This document shows positions 7,050-15,389 of a stretch of DNA of 47,737 bases, piece by piece. The position numbers and the translations under genes were made by a program. The notes below the pieces were generated by a model. It was given only the letters and a program-made list of their open reading frames with translations, was not told where the DNA came from and did no database searches. The DNA comes from Novosphingobium aerophilum (lineage in GTDB: Bacteria; Pseudomonadota; Alphaproteobacteria; Sphingomonadales; Sphingomonadaceae). The DNA lies in assembly GCF_014230305.1 (NCBI RefSeq), contig NZ_JACLAU010000027.1:1-47737 (forward strand), given 5' to 3'. Numbering within the stretch: the stretch's first letter is position 1; every line of letters starts with the position of its first letter.

Positions 7050-8831
7050 TCATCCCTTCGGCGGCTCCACCACGCGCAGGTGGAGCTCGCGAAGCTGCTT
7101 CGGCTCGGCCGGGCTCGGGGCACCCATCAGCAGGTCCTCGGCGCGCTGGTTCATCGGGAACAGCGTGATCTCGCGCAGGTTCTGCGCACCGCACAGCAGC
7201 ATGACGATGCGATCCACGCCCGCCGCCATGCCCCCGTGCGGCGGAGCGCCGTACTGGAAGGCGCGGTAGAGCCCGCCGAAGCGCTCCTCGACATCGGCCT
7301 TGCTCAGGCCGACCAGCTCGAAGGCCTTGACCATGGTCTCGGGCGACTGGTTGCGGATCGATCCCGAGGCGATCTCGTAGCCGTTGCAGACCAGATCGTA
7401 CTGGAAGGCCTTGATCGTCAGCGGGTCCTGGCTGGTCAGCGCCTCGATCCCGCCCTGCGGCATCGAGAACGGGTTGTGGCTGAACTCCACCTTCTTGCTG
7501 TCCTCGTCCCATTCGTAGAACGGGAAGTCGACGATCCAGCACAGCTCGAACCGGTCCTTGTCGATCAGGTCGAGCTGCTCGCCGACGCGGATGCGCGCCA
7601 GACCGGCAAGCTTGGCCGCCTGCTCTTCCTTGCCAGCGGCGAAGAAGCAGCCGTCGTCGGGGCCCAGGCCCAGCGCGTCGAACAGCGCGGCCATCTTCTC
7701 GGGACCGTGGTTCTTGGCGATCGGCCCGCCGAACTCGCCGCCCTTGCGGGTGACATAGCCCAGGCCGGCATGCCCTTCGGAGCGGGCCCAGTCGTTCATG
7801 TCGTCGAAGAACTTGCGGCTGAGGCCCGCCGTGTTCGGCGCCGGGATCAGACGCACGGTTCCGCCCGAGCTGACGATCTTGTCGAACAGGCCGAAGCCCG
7901 ATCCGACGAACTCGCTGGTCACGTCACGGATGATCAGCGGGTTGCGCAGGTCGGGCTTGTCCGAACCGTACTTGAGCATCGCCTCGGCATAGGGGATGCG
8001 CGGGAAGCTGCCGATCGGGGTGACGGCCTTGCCTTCGGCAAAGGCCTCGAACACGCCGCCGATCACCGGCTCCATCGTCTCCCACACCTCTTCCTGGGTG
8101 ACGAAGCTCATTTCCAGATCGAGCTGGTAGAACTCGCCCGGCAGGCGGTCGGCGCGGGGATCCTCGTCGCGGAAGCAGGGGGCGATCTGGAAATAGCGGT
8201 CGAAGCCCGCCACCATCAGCAGTTGCTTGTACTGCTGCGGGGCCTGCGGCAGGGCATAGAACTTGCCCGCGTGGATGCGGCTCGGCACCAGGAAGTCGCG
8301 CGCGCCCTCGGGCGAGGAGGCGGTGAGGATCGGGGTCGAGTATTCGGTGAACCCGGCGCCTTCCATGCGCCGGCGCATGTCCGAAATGACCTTGGTCCGC
8401 TTGACGATGTTGGCGTGCAGCGTGTCGCGGCGCAGGTCCAGGAAGCGATAGCGCAGGCGAATGTCCTCGGGGTATTCCTGCTCGCCCGCCACGGGCATCG
8501 GCAGTTCCTCGGCCCGGCTCAGCACGGTGGCCTCACGGGCGAAGACCTCGATCTCGCCGGTGGCCAGGTTGGGGTTGACCGTGCCGGCGCTGCGCGCCTT
8601 GACCACGCCGTCGATGGTCACGACGCTTTCCACCCGCAGCCCTTCCAGCAGCGGCAGCGCGGCGCTGTCCACGTCGGCCACCACCTGGGTGATGCCGTAA
8701 TGGTCGCGCAGGTCGACGAACAGCACGCCGCCATGGTCACGCTTGCGGTGAACCCAGCCGGACAGGCGGACGGTCTCGCCCTCGTGGGCCTTGGTCAGCG
8801 CGCCGCAGGTGTGGGAGCGATAGGGATGCAT
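7050..8831 (-). CDS. aspS: Aspartyl-tRNA synthetase, probably non-discriminating
   Basis: The 593-residue bacterial-type class II synthetase has an N-terminal OB fold (anticodon binding, about residues 1-100), catalytic motifs including [10 protein letters not shown] and the C-terminal [14 protein letters not shown], and the bacterial GAD insertion between. It charges tRNA-Asp with aspartate. The OB fold contains RKRDHGG, where discriminating enzymes such as that of E. coli have RDLGS. His at that place is a known mark of non-discriminating AspRS, which also makes Asp-tRNA-Asn for repair by GatCAB. It is divergent from rnd, with 116 bases between. Confidence 0.96.
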   Translation of the reverse strand: MHPYRSHTCGALTKAHEGETVRLSGWVHRKRDHGGVLFVDLRDHYGITQVVADVDSAALPLLEGLRVESVVTIDGVVKARSAGTVNPNLATGEIEVFAREATVLSRAEELPMPVAGEQEYPEDIRLRYRFLDLRRDTLHANIVKRTKVISDMRRRMEGAGFTEYSTPILTASSPEGARDFLVPSRIHAGKFYALPQAPQQYKQLLMVAGFDRYFQIAPCFRDEDPRADRLPGEFYQLDLEMSFVTQEEVWETMEPVIGGVFEAFAEGKAVTPIGSFPRIPYAEAMLKYGSDKPDLRNPLIIRDVTSEFVGSGFGLFDKIVSSGGTVRLIPAPNTAGLSRKFFDDMNDWARSEGHAGLGYVTRKGGEFGGPIAKNHGPEKMAALFDALGLGPDDGCFFAAGKEEQAAKLAGLARIRVGEQLDLIDKDRFELCWIVDFPFYEWDEDSKKVEFSHNPFSMPQGGIEALTSQDPLTIKAFQYDLVCNGYEIASGSIRNQSPETMVKAFELVGLSKADVEERFGGLYRAFQYGAPPHGGMAAGVDRIVMLLCGAQNLREITLFPMNQRAEDLLMGAPSPAEPKQLRELHLRVVEPPKG

Positions 8832-8947
8832 CGGAAACTCTTTCCATTCGGCCCGCGATCAGGCAGGGGCGGTGATGCGCGGCTAACAGGCGATGGCCGG
8901 GCGTTTGTCAAGCCGCGGACCCGCACGGGTCCATACAGAAAAGACCC

Positions 8948-10249
8948 ATGAAGATACATCCTCTCATCACCACCACCGCTGCCCTCGCCGACCTGTGCGA
9001 ACGCCTGTCCAAGGCGGACTTCATCTGCGTCGATACCGAGTTCATGCGCGAGAACACCTACTGGCCGGAACTCTGCCTGATCCAGATCGCGGACACCCAG
9101 GAAGCGGCCGCGATCGATCCCATGGCCCCGGACATCGACCTGTCCCCCCTGCTCGACCTGCTGGTCGACAACGAGGACGTGCTGAAGGTCTTCCATGCCG
9201 GCGGGCAGGACGTGGAAATCATCTACAACCTGACCGGCAAGACCCCGCATCCGATCTTCGACACCCAGATCGCGATGATGGCGGTCAGCCAGTCCGAACA
9301 GATCGGCTATTCCAACCTGGTCGAAAGCTGGCTGGGCATCAGCGTCGACAAGGGCGCCCGCTTCACCGACTGGTCGCGCCGGCCGCTCGACGCCCGCCAG
9401 ATCGATTACGCCATCGGCGACGTCACCCACCTGTCCAAGATCTTTCCCAAGATCCTCAAGCGGCTGATCAAGACCGGCCGCGGCCAGTGGCTCGATGCCG
9501 AGATGGAAAAGCTCGCCGATCCCGAGAATTACCGGAACGATCCCGACACCGCCTGGGAACGGATCCGTGCCAGCGGGCGCAATCCGGCCATGCTCGGGCG
9601 GCTCAAGGCGCTGGCCGCCTGGCGCGAGCATGAAGCGCAGGACAAGAACATCCCGCGCGGCCGCATCGCCCGGGACGAGACCCTGGCCGACATCGCCAGC
9701 CACCCGCCGCGCCAGCAGGCCGATCTGGCCAAGGTGCGCGGCCTGTCCCCCGGCTGGAAGGAGAACGAGATCGGCAAGCGCCTGATGGCCGCCCTCGCCG
9801 CCTCGGCCCCGCTCACCGAGGACGAGCTGCCGCCGCGCACCCCACGCGGAGCGCCGCTGGGCAAGGAGGGCGCGCTGGTGGCCGACCTGCTCAAGCTGCT
9901 GCTCAAGATCCGCGCGCGCGAGATTGACGTTGCCGCGCGGCTGCTCGCCCGCAGCGACGATCTGGAGCTGCTGGCGGCCGGCGTCCGCAAGAAACTGTCG
10001 CTGCTGGAAGGCTGGCGCTTCGACGTGTTCGGCCGCGACGCGCTGGAGCTGGTCGAAGGCAAGCTGGCCTTCGCCGTGCTGGGCGGCAAGCTGAAGATGA
10101 CCCACATCGACGAGATCCACGAGGAAATGGGGCAGCAGAACCCGGTGTCGGTCGAGGACGAGCCGGTCGAGGGGGAGCCGGTCGAGGGGGAGCCGGTCGA
10201 GGGGGAGCCGGTCGAGGGGGAGCCGGTCGAGGGGGAGGACGTCGAGTGA
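8948..10249 (+). CDS. rnd: Ribonuclease D with a repetitive acidic tail
   Basis: This 433-residue 3'-5' exoribonuclease has DEDD residues Asp29 and Glu31 (VDTEFMRENTYWP), Asp88 (FHAGGQDVEII) and Tyr154/Asp158 (DYAIGDVTHL), then HRDC-type helical domains. It trims 3' ends of tRNA precursors and other structured RNAs. The body ends around residue 400 and is followed by five in-frame EPVEG units, a strongly acidic tail not needed for the fold. The stop codon is the start of a hairpin that covers the oxyR ribosome binding site. The next gene begins 30 bases on. Confidence 0.94.
   Translation: MKIHPLITTTAALADLCERLSKADFICVDTEFMRENTYWPELCLIQIADTQEAAAIDPMAPDIDLSPLLDLLVDNEDVLKVFHAGGQDVEIIYNLTGKTPHPIFDTQIAMMAVSQSEQIGYSNLVESWLGISVDKGARFTDWSRRPLDARQIDYAIGDVTHLSKIFPKILKRLIKTGRGQWLDAEMEKLADPENYRNDPDTAWERIRASGRNPAMLGRLKALAAWREHEAQDKNIPRGRIARDETLADIASHPPRQQADLAKVRGLSPGWKENEIGKRLMAALAASAPLTEDELPPRTPRGAPLGKEGALVADLLKLLLKIRAREIDVAARLLARSDDLELLAAGVRKKLSLLEGWRFDVFGRDALELVEGKLAFAVLGGKLKMTHIDEIHEEMGQQNPVSVEDEPVEGEPVEGEPVEGEPVEGEPVEGEDVE
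10160..10234 (+). repeat. Five tandem 15-bp repeats inside rnd
   Basis: The unit GAGCCGGTCGAGGGG is repeated five times without a mismatch and encodes EPVEG five times; GAGGACGTCGAG then ends the gene. Perfect identity at synonymous positions points to recent expansion by slippage. Because the unit is a multiple of three, copy changes alter only tail length. Confidence 0.97.
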
Positions 10250-10272
10250 TCCTTCCCGGCACGGGGAGGATC
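10248..10272 (+). promoter_or_regulatory. Hairpin masking the oxyR ribosome binding site
   Basis: GATCCTTCCC (10248-10257) pairs with GGGGAGGATC (10263-10272) with one G-U pair and a five-base loop. The 5' arm begins inside the rnd stop codon; the 3' arm contains the GGGGAGGA that serves as Shine-Dalgarno for the oxyR ATG at 10280. A ribosome finishing rnd would disrupt the stem, which suggests translational coupling of oxyR to rnd. It has no T tract, so it is unlikely to be a terminator. Confidence 0.6.
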
Positions 10273-10279
10273 GGTTGAC

Positions 10280-11176
10280 ATGACCGTCTTCCAGCCCACC
10301 CTCAAGCAACTGCAATATCTGGTCGCGCTGCACGAACACGGCCACTTTGGCCGCGCCGCCGAGGCCTGCTTCGTGTCGCAGTCCACCCTTTCGGCAGGTC
10401 TGCGCGATCTGGAAAACCTGCTCGGCGTGGTCCTGGTCGAACGGACCAAGCGCGCGGTGAGGTTCACCCCGCTGGGCAATGCCGTTGTCGCGAAGGCTCA
10501 CCGGATCCTGCGCGAGGCCGAGGAGCTGTCGGACCTGGTCCAGTCGAGCGGGCAGCCGCTGGCCGGCGAGGTGCGGATGAGCGTGATCCCGACCATCGCG
10601 CCGTTCCTGCTGCCGCGCATGCTGCCTCGGCTGCGCCGCGAGCGGCCCAGCCTGAAGCTCTACCTGCGCGAGGAAACCAGCGCCGCGGCGATGGAATCGC
10701 TGCAGCACGGCCGCGCCGACTGCGTTCTGCTGGCGCTCCCCTTCCCCACCGGCGACGTGGAGAAGGAGACGATCGAGCTGGATGCGCTGTTCGTCGCCTT
10801 TCCCAAGGACGATCCCCGCGACCTGCCGGCCGAGATCCCGGCCGCCCTGATCGACGAGAACCGCCTGCTGCTGCTGGAGGATGGCCACTGCCTGCGCGAA
10901 CATGCGCTCGCCGCCTGCAACCGCCCCGAGCTGCGCGCCTCGGCGACGATGATCGGCACCAGCCTCCACACGCTGGTGCAGATGGTCGACAATGGCCTGG
11001 GCCTGACCATGCTGCCCGAAATGGCGATCGACGCGGGCATCCTCAACGGCACCGACGTTGTCGCCCGCCCGCTCGACACCCCCACCGCCAACCGCGAGAT
11101 CGCCCTGGTCTGGCGCCGCAACAGCCCGCGCGGCGAGGAATTCCGCATGCTCGCCGAGGAACTGCGGGCGGGGTGA
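10280..11176 (+). CDS. oxyR: Hydrogen-peroxide sensor OxyR (LysR family)
   Basis: A 298-residue LysR-type regulator with an N-terminal winged HTH (residues 7-65, HFGRAAEACFVSQSTLS) and a substrate-binding-like domain. The redox motif EDGHCLREHAL contains Cys204, with Cys213 nine residues later, matching the C199/C208 disulfide pair and spacing of E. coli OxyR. Oxidation by peroxide would switch it to activate catalase, peroxiredoxin and iron-control genes; none is adjacent here. It is probably co-transcribed with rnd and translated under control of the hairpin at 10248-10272. Confidence 0.92.
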   Translation: MTVFQPTLKQLQYLVALHEHGHFGRAAEACFVSQSTLSAGLRDLENLLGVVLVERTKRAVRFTPLGNAVVAKAHRILREAEELSDLVQSSGQPLAGEVRMSVIPTIAPFLLPRMLPRLRRERPSLKLYLREETSAAAMESLQHGRADCVLLALPFPTGDVEKETIELDALFVAFPKDDPRDLPAEIPAALIDENRLLLLEDGHCLREHALAACNRPELRASATMIGTSLHTLVQMVDNGLGLTMLPEMAIDAGILNGTDVVARPLDTPTANREIALVWRRNSPRGEEFRMLAEELRAG

Positions 11177-11262
11177 TGGAGTGGCCCCGCGGGCTGCGTT
11201 GACACGATCGATACCCAGCCATAGCCTCCCCCCCAGCAACGGTTTGGGGGCTGGGGATTGCC

Positions 11263-12753
11263 ATGAATGTGCGGACCGCGCTGGTGGGATTGATGGCCCT
11301 GATGCTGGCCCCCGCTGCGCATGCGGAAGCACCCGATCCCGCCAGCCTGGCCGAGGTTGACCGGATCTTCGCCGACTGGCGCCTGTCGGCCCATGTCCCG
11401 GGGCTGGTCTACGGCGTGGTCGCCGATGGCAAGCTGGTCCATGTCAAGGCCCTGGGGGTGCAGGACACCGACACCAACACGCCGGTATCGGCCGACAGCC
11501 TGTTCCGTATCGCCTCGATGTCCAAGGCCTTTACCGCGCTGGCCATTCTCAAGCTGCGGGACGAGGGCAGGCTGTCGCTCGATGCCCCGGCCGAACGCTA
11601 TGTGCCCCAGCTCAAGACCTGGCGTTATCCGACGGCCGACAGCCCGCGGATCACGATCCGGCATCTGCTGACCCATACGGCCGGGTTCGTCGAGGACAAC
11701 CCCTGGGGCGACCGCCAGCAGGTGATGACCGAAGGGGAGTTCTCGCGCCTGCTGACCACCGGGGTCGCTTTTGCCCGCCCGCCCGGCATGGCCATGGAGT
11801 ATTCCAACCTGGGCTATGCCCTGCTCGGACGGATCATCACGAACGTCTCGGGCAGGCCCTATCAGGACTACATCCGGGCGGAGCTCATGCAGCCGCTGGG
11901 CATGCTCGCCACGACCTATGACGTGTTCGCCTCACCACCCGCCCGCCGCGCAATCGGCTATCGCTGGCAGGATCACCAGTGGGTGCGCGAACCGGACATG
12001 AAGGACGGCGCGTTCGGCGCGATGGGCGGGGTGGAGACCAGCGCCAACGACTATGCCCGCTGGATCGCCTTCCTGCTGTCCGCCTGGCCGCCGCGCGATG
12101 ATCCCGACCAAGGCCCGGTCCGCCGGGCTACGGTGCGCGAGATCGGCACGGGCAGCAACTTCGCGACGGGCACCCTGCGCGCGGCCGCGGCAGGCGGGGC
12201 ACCATGCCGCCGCGCCATTGCGTACGGCATGGGCTGGAGCGCGATCGACGATTGCGACCTGGGCATGCTCCTGTCCCACTCGGGCGGCTATCCGGGCTAT
12301 GGCTCGATTGCGCTGCTGCTGCCGGAGAAAGGCCTGGGCATCTTCGCCTTTGCCAGCCGGACCTACGCCGGGCCCGGGCTGCCGGCGACGCGGGCGCTGC
12401 TGGCACTGCACAGGGCGGGCGCGCTCAAGTCCCCGCCACCCCAGCCCGATCCCGGCCTGGTCCAGGCCTATGCGGCGGCGGCCATGGTCTGGCGCACCGC
12501 CAGCATTACCGCGGCGCCGCTGGCGAACAACATGCTGCTTGATCGCGATGCGGAGCGCTGGCGAGCGCAGATCGAAAGCCTGCGGGCCGAAGTCGGCACC
12601 TGCCCGGCCGACGAGCCGATCGTGCCGGTGTCGCGGATGGAGGGGCGGTTTGCGTGGACCTGCGAGCATGGCCGGATCACCGGCCGGGTCCAGCGTTCGC
12701 CGAACGTTGCCCTGGAAATCCAGGCTCTGGAGTTTGCCCCGGCCGAGCCGTGA
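11263..12753 (+). CDS. Secreted serine hydrolase of the beta-lactamase / class C PBP fold
   Basis: A 496-residue protein with a signal peptide (residues 1 to about 21, cleavage after AHA). It has the serine-beta-lactamase motifs SxxK (Ser85-Lys88, in RIASMSKAF), YSN (Tyr180-Asn182) and a C-terminal HSGGYPG block in place of KTG. This arrangement is shared by D-aminopeptidases, esterases and AmpC-like enzymes, so it could be a peptidase, an esterase or a cell-wall amidohydrolase; true beta-lactamase activity is not implied. It stands alone: 86 bases after oxyR and 248 before the P450. The last 110 residues are less conserved and may be an accessory domain. Confidence 0.83.
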   Translation: MNVRTALVGLMALMLAPAAHAEAPDPASLAEVDRIFADWRLSAHVPGLVYGVVADGKLVHVKALGVQDTDTNTPVSADSLFRIASMSKAFTALAILKLRDEGRLSLDAPAERYVPQLKTWRYPTADSPRITIRHLLTHTAGFVEDNPWGDRQQVMTEGEFSRLLTTGVAFARPPGMAMEYSNLGYALLGRIITNVSGRPYQDYIRAELMQPLGMLATTYDVFASPPARRAIGYRWQDHQWVREPDMKDGAFGAMGGVETSANDYARWIAFLLSAWPPRDDPDQGPVRRATVREIGTGSNFATGTLRAAAAGGAPCRRAIAYGMGWSAIDDCDLGMLLSHSGGYPGYGSIALLLPEKGLGIFAFASRTYAGPGLPATRALLALHRAGALKSPPPQPDPGLVQAYAAAAMVWRTASITAAPLANNMLLDRDAERWRAQIESLRAEVGTCPADEPIVPVSRMEGRFAWTCEHGRITGRVQRSPNVALEIQALEFAPAEP

Positions 12754-13001
12754 GAAGGAGACCGCCCGGCGCGGCAGGGCCCCGGGCCTGGCCGGACCGC
12801 AGGCGCCATTGACCGCCCCTGCTCCCGCCCTCTTATCGACAAGACCAGCGCCCCGGACGCCGCAGCCCGGGCCGCCACGCCGCTCGGGCGATGTCTTGGG
12901 CCGGGCTATGCCAAAACCGACCGGGTTGACCTATTGTCGGGCAGGAGTCCGGCTGAGGCGCCGCCAGCGCGCCGGCTGCGAGCGCCGGACAAGGAGTGAC
13001 C

Positions 13002-14312
13002 ATGAACGACGAGTCCCAGGATTTCGAGGCGCACGACTTCTTCCTCAGCGACCGCTGGATCACCAATCCCTACCCCTATTTCGACTACCTGCGGGCCATG
13101 TCACCGGTCTACCGCGAGCCGCATCACGGCATCTTCATGGTCACCGGCTATGACGAGGCGATGGAGATCTACAACGATCCGGAACGGTTCTCCTCCTGCA
13201 TGTCGACCACGGGGCCCTTCGCTGGCTGCCCGATCCCGCTGGACCAGCACCGCAACGAGGACATCTCCGATCTGATCGAGCAGTGGCGCGACAAGACGCC
13301 GTTCTATGATCAGCTTCCCACCATGGACCCGCCCGTCCACACGGCCCATCGCTCGCTGCTGATGATGCTGATCACCCCTCGCCGTCTCAAGGAGAACGAG
13401 GAGTTCATGTGGCGGCTGGCCGACGAGCAGATCGACACCTTCCTGGGCCGAGGCGAATGCGAATTCATGAACGACTTCGCCCAGCCCTTCGCGGTGCTGG
13501 TCGTGTCCGATCTCCTCGGTGTGCCGGCGGAAGACCGGGTTGAGTTCCGCAAGCACCTGATCCGCGTGGAGCGCGAGAGCGGCGGGGCCGTGGTCGGCGG
13601 CACCGATGGCGAGGTCACGCACGGGCCGCTGGAATTCCTTTATGACAAGTTCTCCGCCTATATCATCGATCGCCGTGCCAACCCCCGGGACGATGTCCTG
13701 ACCGGGCTGGCCAAGGCCACCTTTCCGGACGGTTCGGTGCCCGATCCGATGGATGTCGCGCGGATTGCCGCTAACGTCTTCGCCGCCGGACAGGAAACCA
13801 CGGTCCGCCTGCTCAGCTATGCCTTCCAGTATATCAGCGATCATCCGGAGATGCAGCGCCGCCTGCGGGAGGACCGCAGCCTGATTCCCAACTTCGTCGA
13901 GGAATGCATGCGCACGGAAGGCCCGGTGAAGGGGGATTTCCGCCTGGCCAAGCGCCCCACCAGCGTGAGCGGGACCGAGATCCCGGCCGGCAGCTTCCTG
14001 TTCATCGCCAACAGCGCGGCCAACCGCGATGCCCGCAAGTTCGACAACCCCGGCGAGTTCCAGCTTGAACGCAAGAATGCCCGCCTGCACGTCGGCTTCG
14101 GCGCTGGCCGTCACGCCTGTCCCGGCGCGCCGCTGGCGCGGGCCGAGACCGTGGTCGCCCTCAACCGCATGTTCGACCGCACCAGCGACATCCGCATCTC
14201 GGAAAAGGTCCACGGCCCGGCCGATGCGCGCCGCTACACCTACCTGCCCACCTTCATCCTGCGCGGCCTGACTCATATCGCACTGGAATTCGACGCGCGG
14301 GAGGCCGGTTGA
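13002..14312 (+). CDS. Cytochrome P450
   Basis: The 436-residue soluble bacterial P450 has all key motifs: the I-helix AGQETT (262-267), with Glu where many have Asp; ExxR (Glu301-Arg304); and the haem loop FGAGRHACPG with Cys373 as the iron ligand. It hydroxylates an unknown hydrophobic substrate using electrons from the ferredoxin encoded two bases downstream. ATG 13002 is preceded by AAGGAG at five bases; the in-frame GTG at 12996 is less likely. The dedicated ferredoxin is typical of sphingomonad catabolic P450s, but no ferredoxin reductase or catabolic genes are nearby. Confidence 0.94.
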   Translation: MNDESQDFEAHDFFLSDRWITNPYPYFDYLRAMSPVYREPHHGIFMVTGYDEAMEIYNDPERFSSCMSTTGPFAGCPIPLDQHRNEDISDLIEQWRDKTPFYDQLPTMDPPVHTAHRSLLMMLITPRRLKENEEFMWRLADEQIDTFLGRGECEFMNDFAQPFAVLVVSDLLGVPAEDRVEFRKHLIRVERESGGAVVGGTDGEVTHGPLEFLYDKFSAYIIDRRANPRDDVLTGLAKATFPDGSVPDPMDVARIAANVFAAGQETTVRLLSYAFQYISDHPEMQRRLREDRSLIPNFVEECMRTEGPVKGDFRLAKRPTSVSGTEIPAGSFLFIANSAANRDARKFDNPGEFQLERKNARLHVGFGAGRHACPGAPLARAETVVALNRMFDRTSDIRISEKVHGPADARRYTYLPTFILRGLTHIALEFDAREAG

Positions 14313-14313
14313 C

Positions 14314-14508
14314 ATGAAGGTTCGGGTCAACCCGGAAATCTGCGCCGGATTCGGCATCTGCACCGGCATCGCCCCGCACGTGTTCGAACTGCACGACGAT
14401 GGCTATGCCGTGGCCGTGCTGGATGACATCGCCCCGGAGGATCAGGATCTGATGCTCCGGGCCGAAAGCCAATGCCCGGCGCGAGCGATTGCGATCCTGG
14501 AAGACTAG
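14314..14508 (+). CDS. [3Fe-4S] ferredoxin partner of the P450
   Basis: A 64-residue ferredoxin with CAGFGIC (Cys10, Cys16) and a distal Cys-Pro (SQCPARAI). The central cysteine of a 4Fe-4S motif is missing, so three cysteines hold a [3Fe-4S] cluster, as in P450-linked ferredoxins of actinomycetes and alphaproteobacteria. It starts one base after the P450 stop and would pass single electrons to that enzyme. The reductase must be encoded elsewhere. Confidence 0.93.
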   Translation: MKVRVNPEICAGFGICTGIAPHVFELHDDGYAVAVLDDIAPEDQDLMLRAESQCPARAIAILED

Positions 14509-14587
14509 GGGCATTTGCGCTGGCGCGGAGGCGGGGCCAGGCAGGGCAAACGGAGCGGCCCTGCGGCCTGCCGCACGATGTCCGACC

Positions 14588-15181
14588 TCAGTCCATGTGC
14601 TTCAGGCCGACCCGCAGGTAGTCCCAGCCGGTGATCACGGTGAGCACGGCGGCCGCCCACAGCGTCGTCAGCCCGACCGTGTGCGGCAGGTTGACGGTCT
14701 GCCCGGCCAGGGTGACGGTCCACCACGGCGTGCCCTTGCCCAGGATCAGCGCGCCCAGGCAGATGATCTGGAACGTGGTCTTCCACTTGGCGAGCTTGGA
14801 GACCGGGACGGACACCTGGATGCCGCCCAGAAACTCGCGCAGGCCGGATACCGCGATCTCGCGCAGCAGGATCACCAGGCCGGCGATCACGTGGAGATCG
14901 CCCACGTAAGGCCCGGTGAGTACGCCTTGGGCCGCCAGCACCAGCAACACCGCCGCGACCATGATCTTGTCAGCGATCGGATCGAGGAATATCCCGAGCT
15001 TGGACACGGTGCCCTGGGCGCGGGCGAGATAGCCATCGAAGTAATCGGTGATGCCCATCAGCGCATAGACCGCGAAGGCGGCGAGATAGCCTGCCTGCCA
15101 GCCCGGCCACCACAGCAGCGCGACCAGCAGCGGGACCGTGACGATCCGCGACAGGGTGAGCATGTTGGGCAACGACAGCAT
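14588..15181 (-). CDS. pgsA: Phosphatidylglycerophosphate synthase
   Basis: A 197-residue membrane enzyme of the CDP-alcohol phosphotransferase family. The complete motif is present: Asp46, Asp49-Gly50, Ala53-Arg54, Gly63, Asp67 and Asp71. It joins CDP-diacylglycerol and glycerol 3-phosphate to make phosphatidylglycerophosphate, the first committed step to phosphatidylglycerol and cardiolipin. Several hydrophobic segments flank the catalytic site. It is divergent from an LplT-like transporter gene, with 208 bases between the two starts, which may link them in phospholipid handling. Confidence 0.95.
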   Translation of the reverse strand: MLSLPNMLTLSRIVTVPLLVALLWWPGWQAGYLAAFAVYALMGITDYFDGYLARAQGTVSKLGIFLDPIADKIMVAAVLLVLAAQGVLTGPYVGDLHVIAGLVILLREIAVSGLREFLGGIQVSVPVSKLAKWKTTFQIICLGALILGKGTPWWTVTLAGQTVNLPHTVGLTTLWAAAVLTVITGWDYLRVGLKHMD

Positions 15182-15389
15182 CGCGGCAAGAGCTACCCGT
15201 TCTGCGGCGTGCTTGTCGAGAGGGTGCGGGCAAGGAACGCGGTCGGACGCGGCACGCGCCCCACATTAACCGCTTGTCATCCTGCCTTGGCGCAAACGCT
15301 CTTGTCCGCACCGCAATCGTCGCTAGGGTCCGCCGGCCGCCAAGGCTCGACCGTCAGGCTCGACAGGGGGGCCTCTGCCAGGGAACCGC

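Noticed and set aside
6921..8951. Plus-strand open frame of 676 codons
   Set aside because: Antisense shadow of aspS. No recognisable protein features.
10160..10234. CRISPR-like repeat array
   Set aside because: The 15-base units are directly joined without spacers and lie in frame within rnd.
8795..11332. Minus-strand open frame of 845 codons
   Set aside because: Antisense shadow of rnd and oxyR. It has no motifs, a low-complexity Gln/His/Leu composition, and overlaps well-supported genes.
11263..12753. True class C beta-lactamase
   Set aside because: SxxK and YxN are present, but the KTG triad is not seen and similar esterases and peptidases share the fold.
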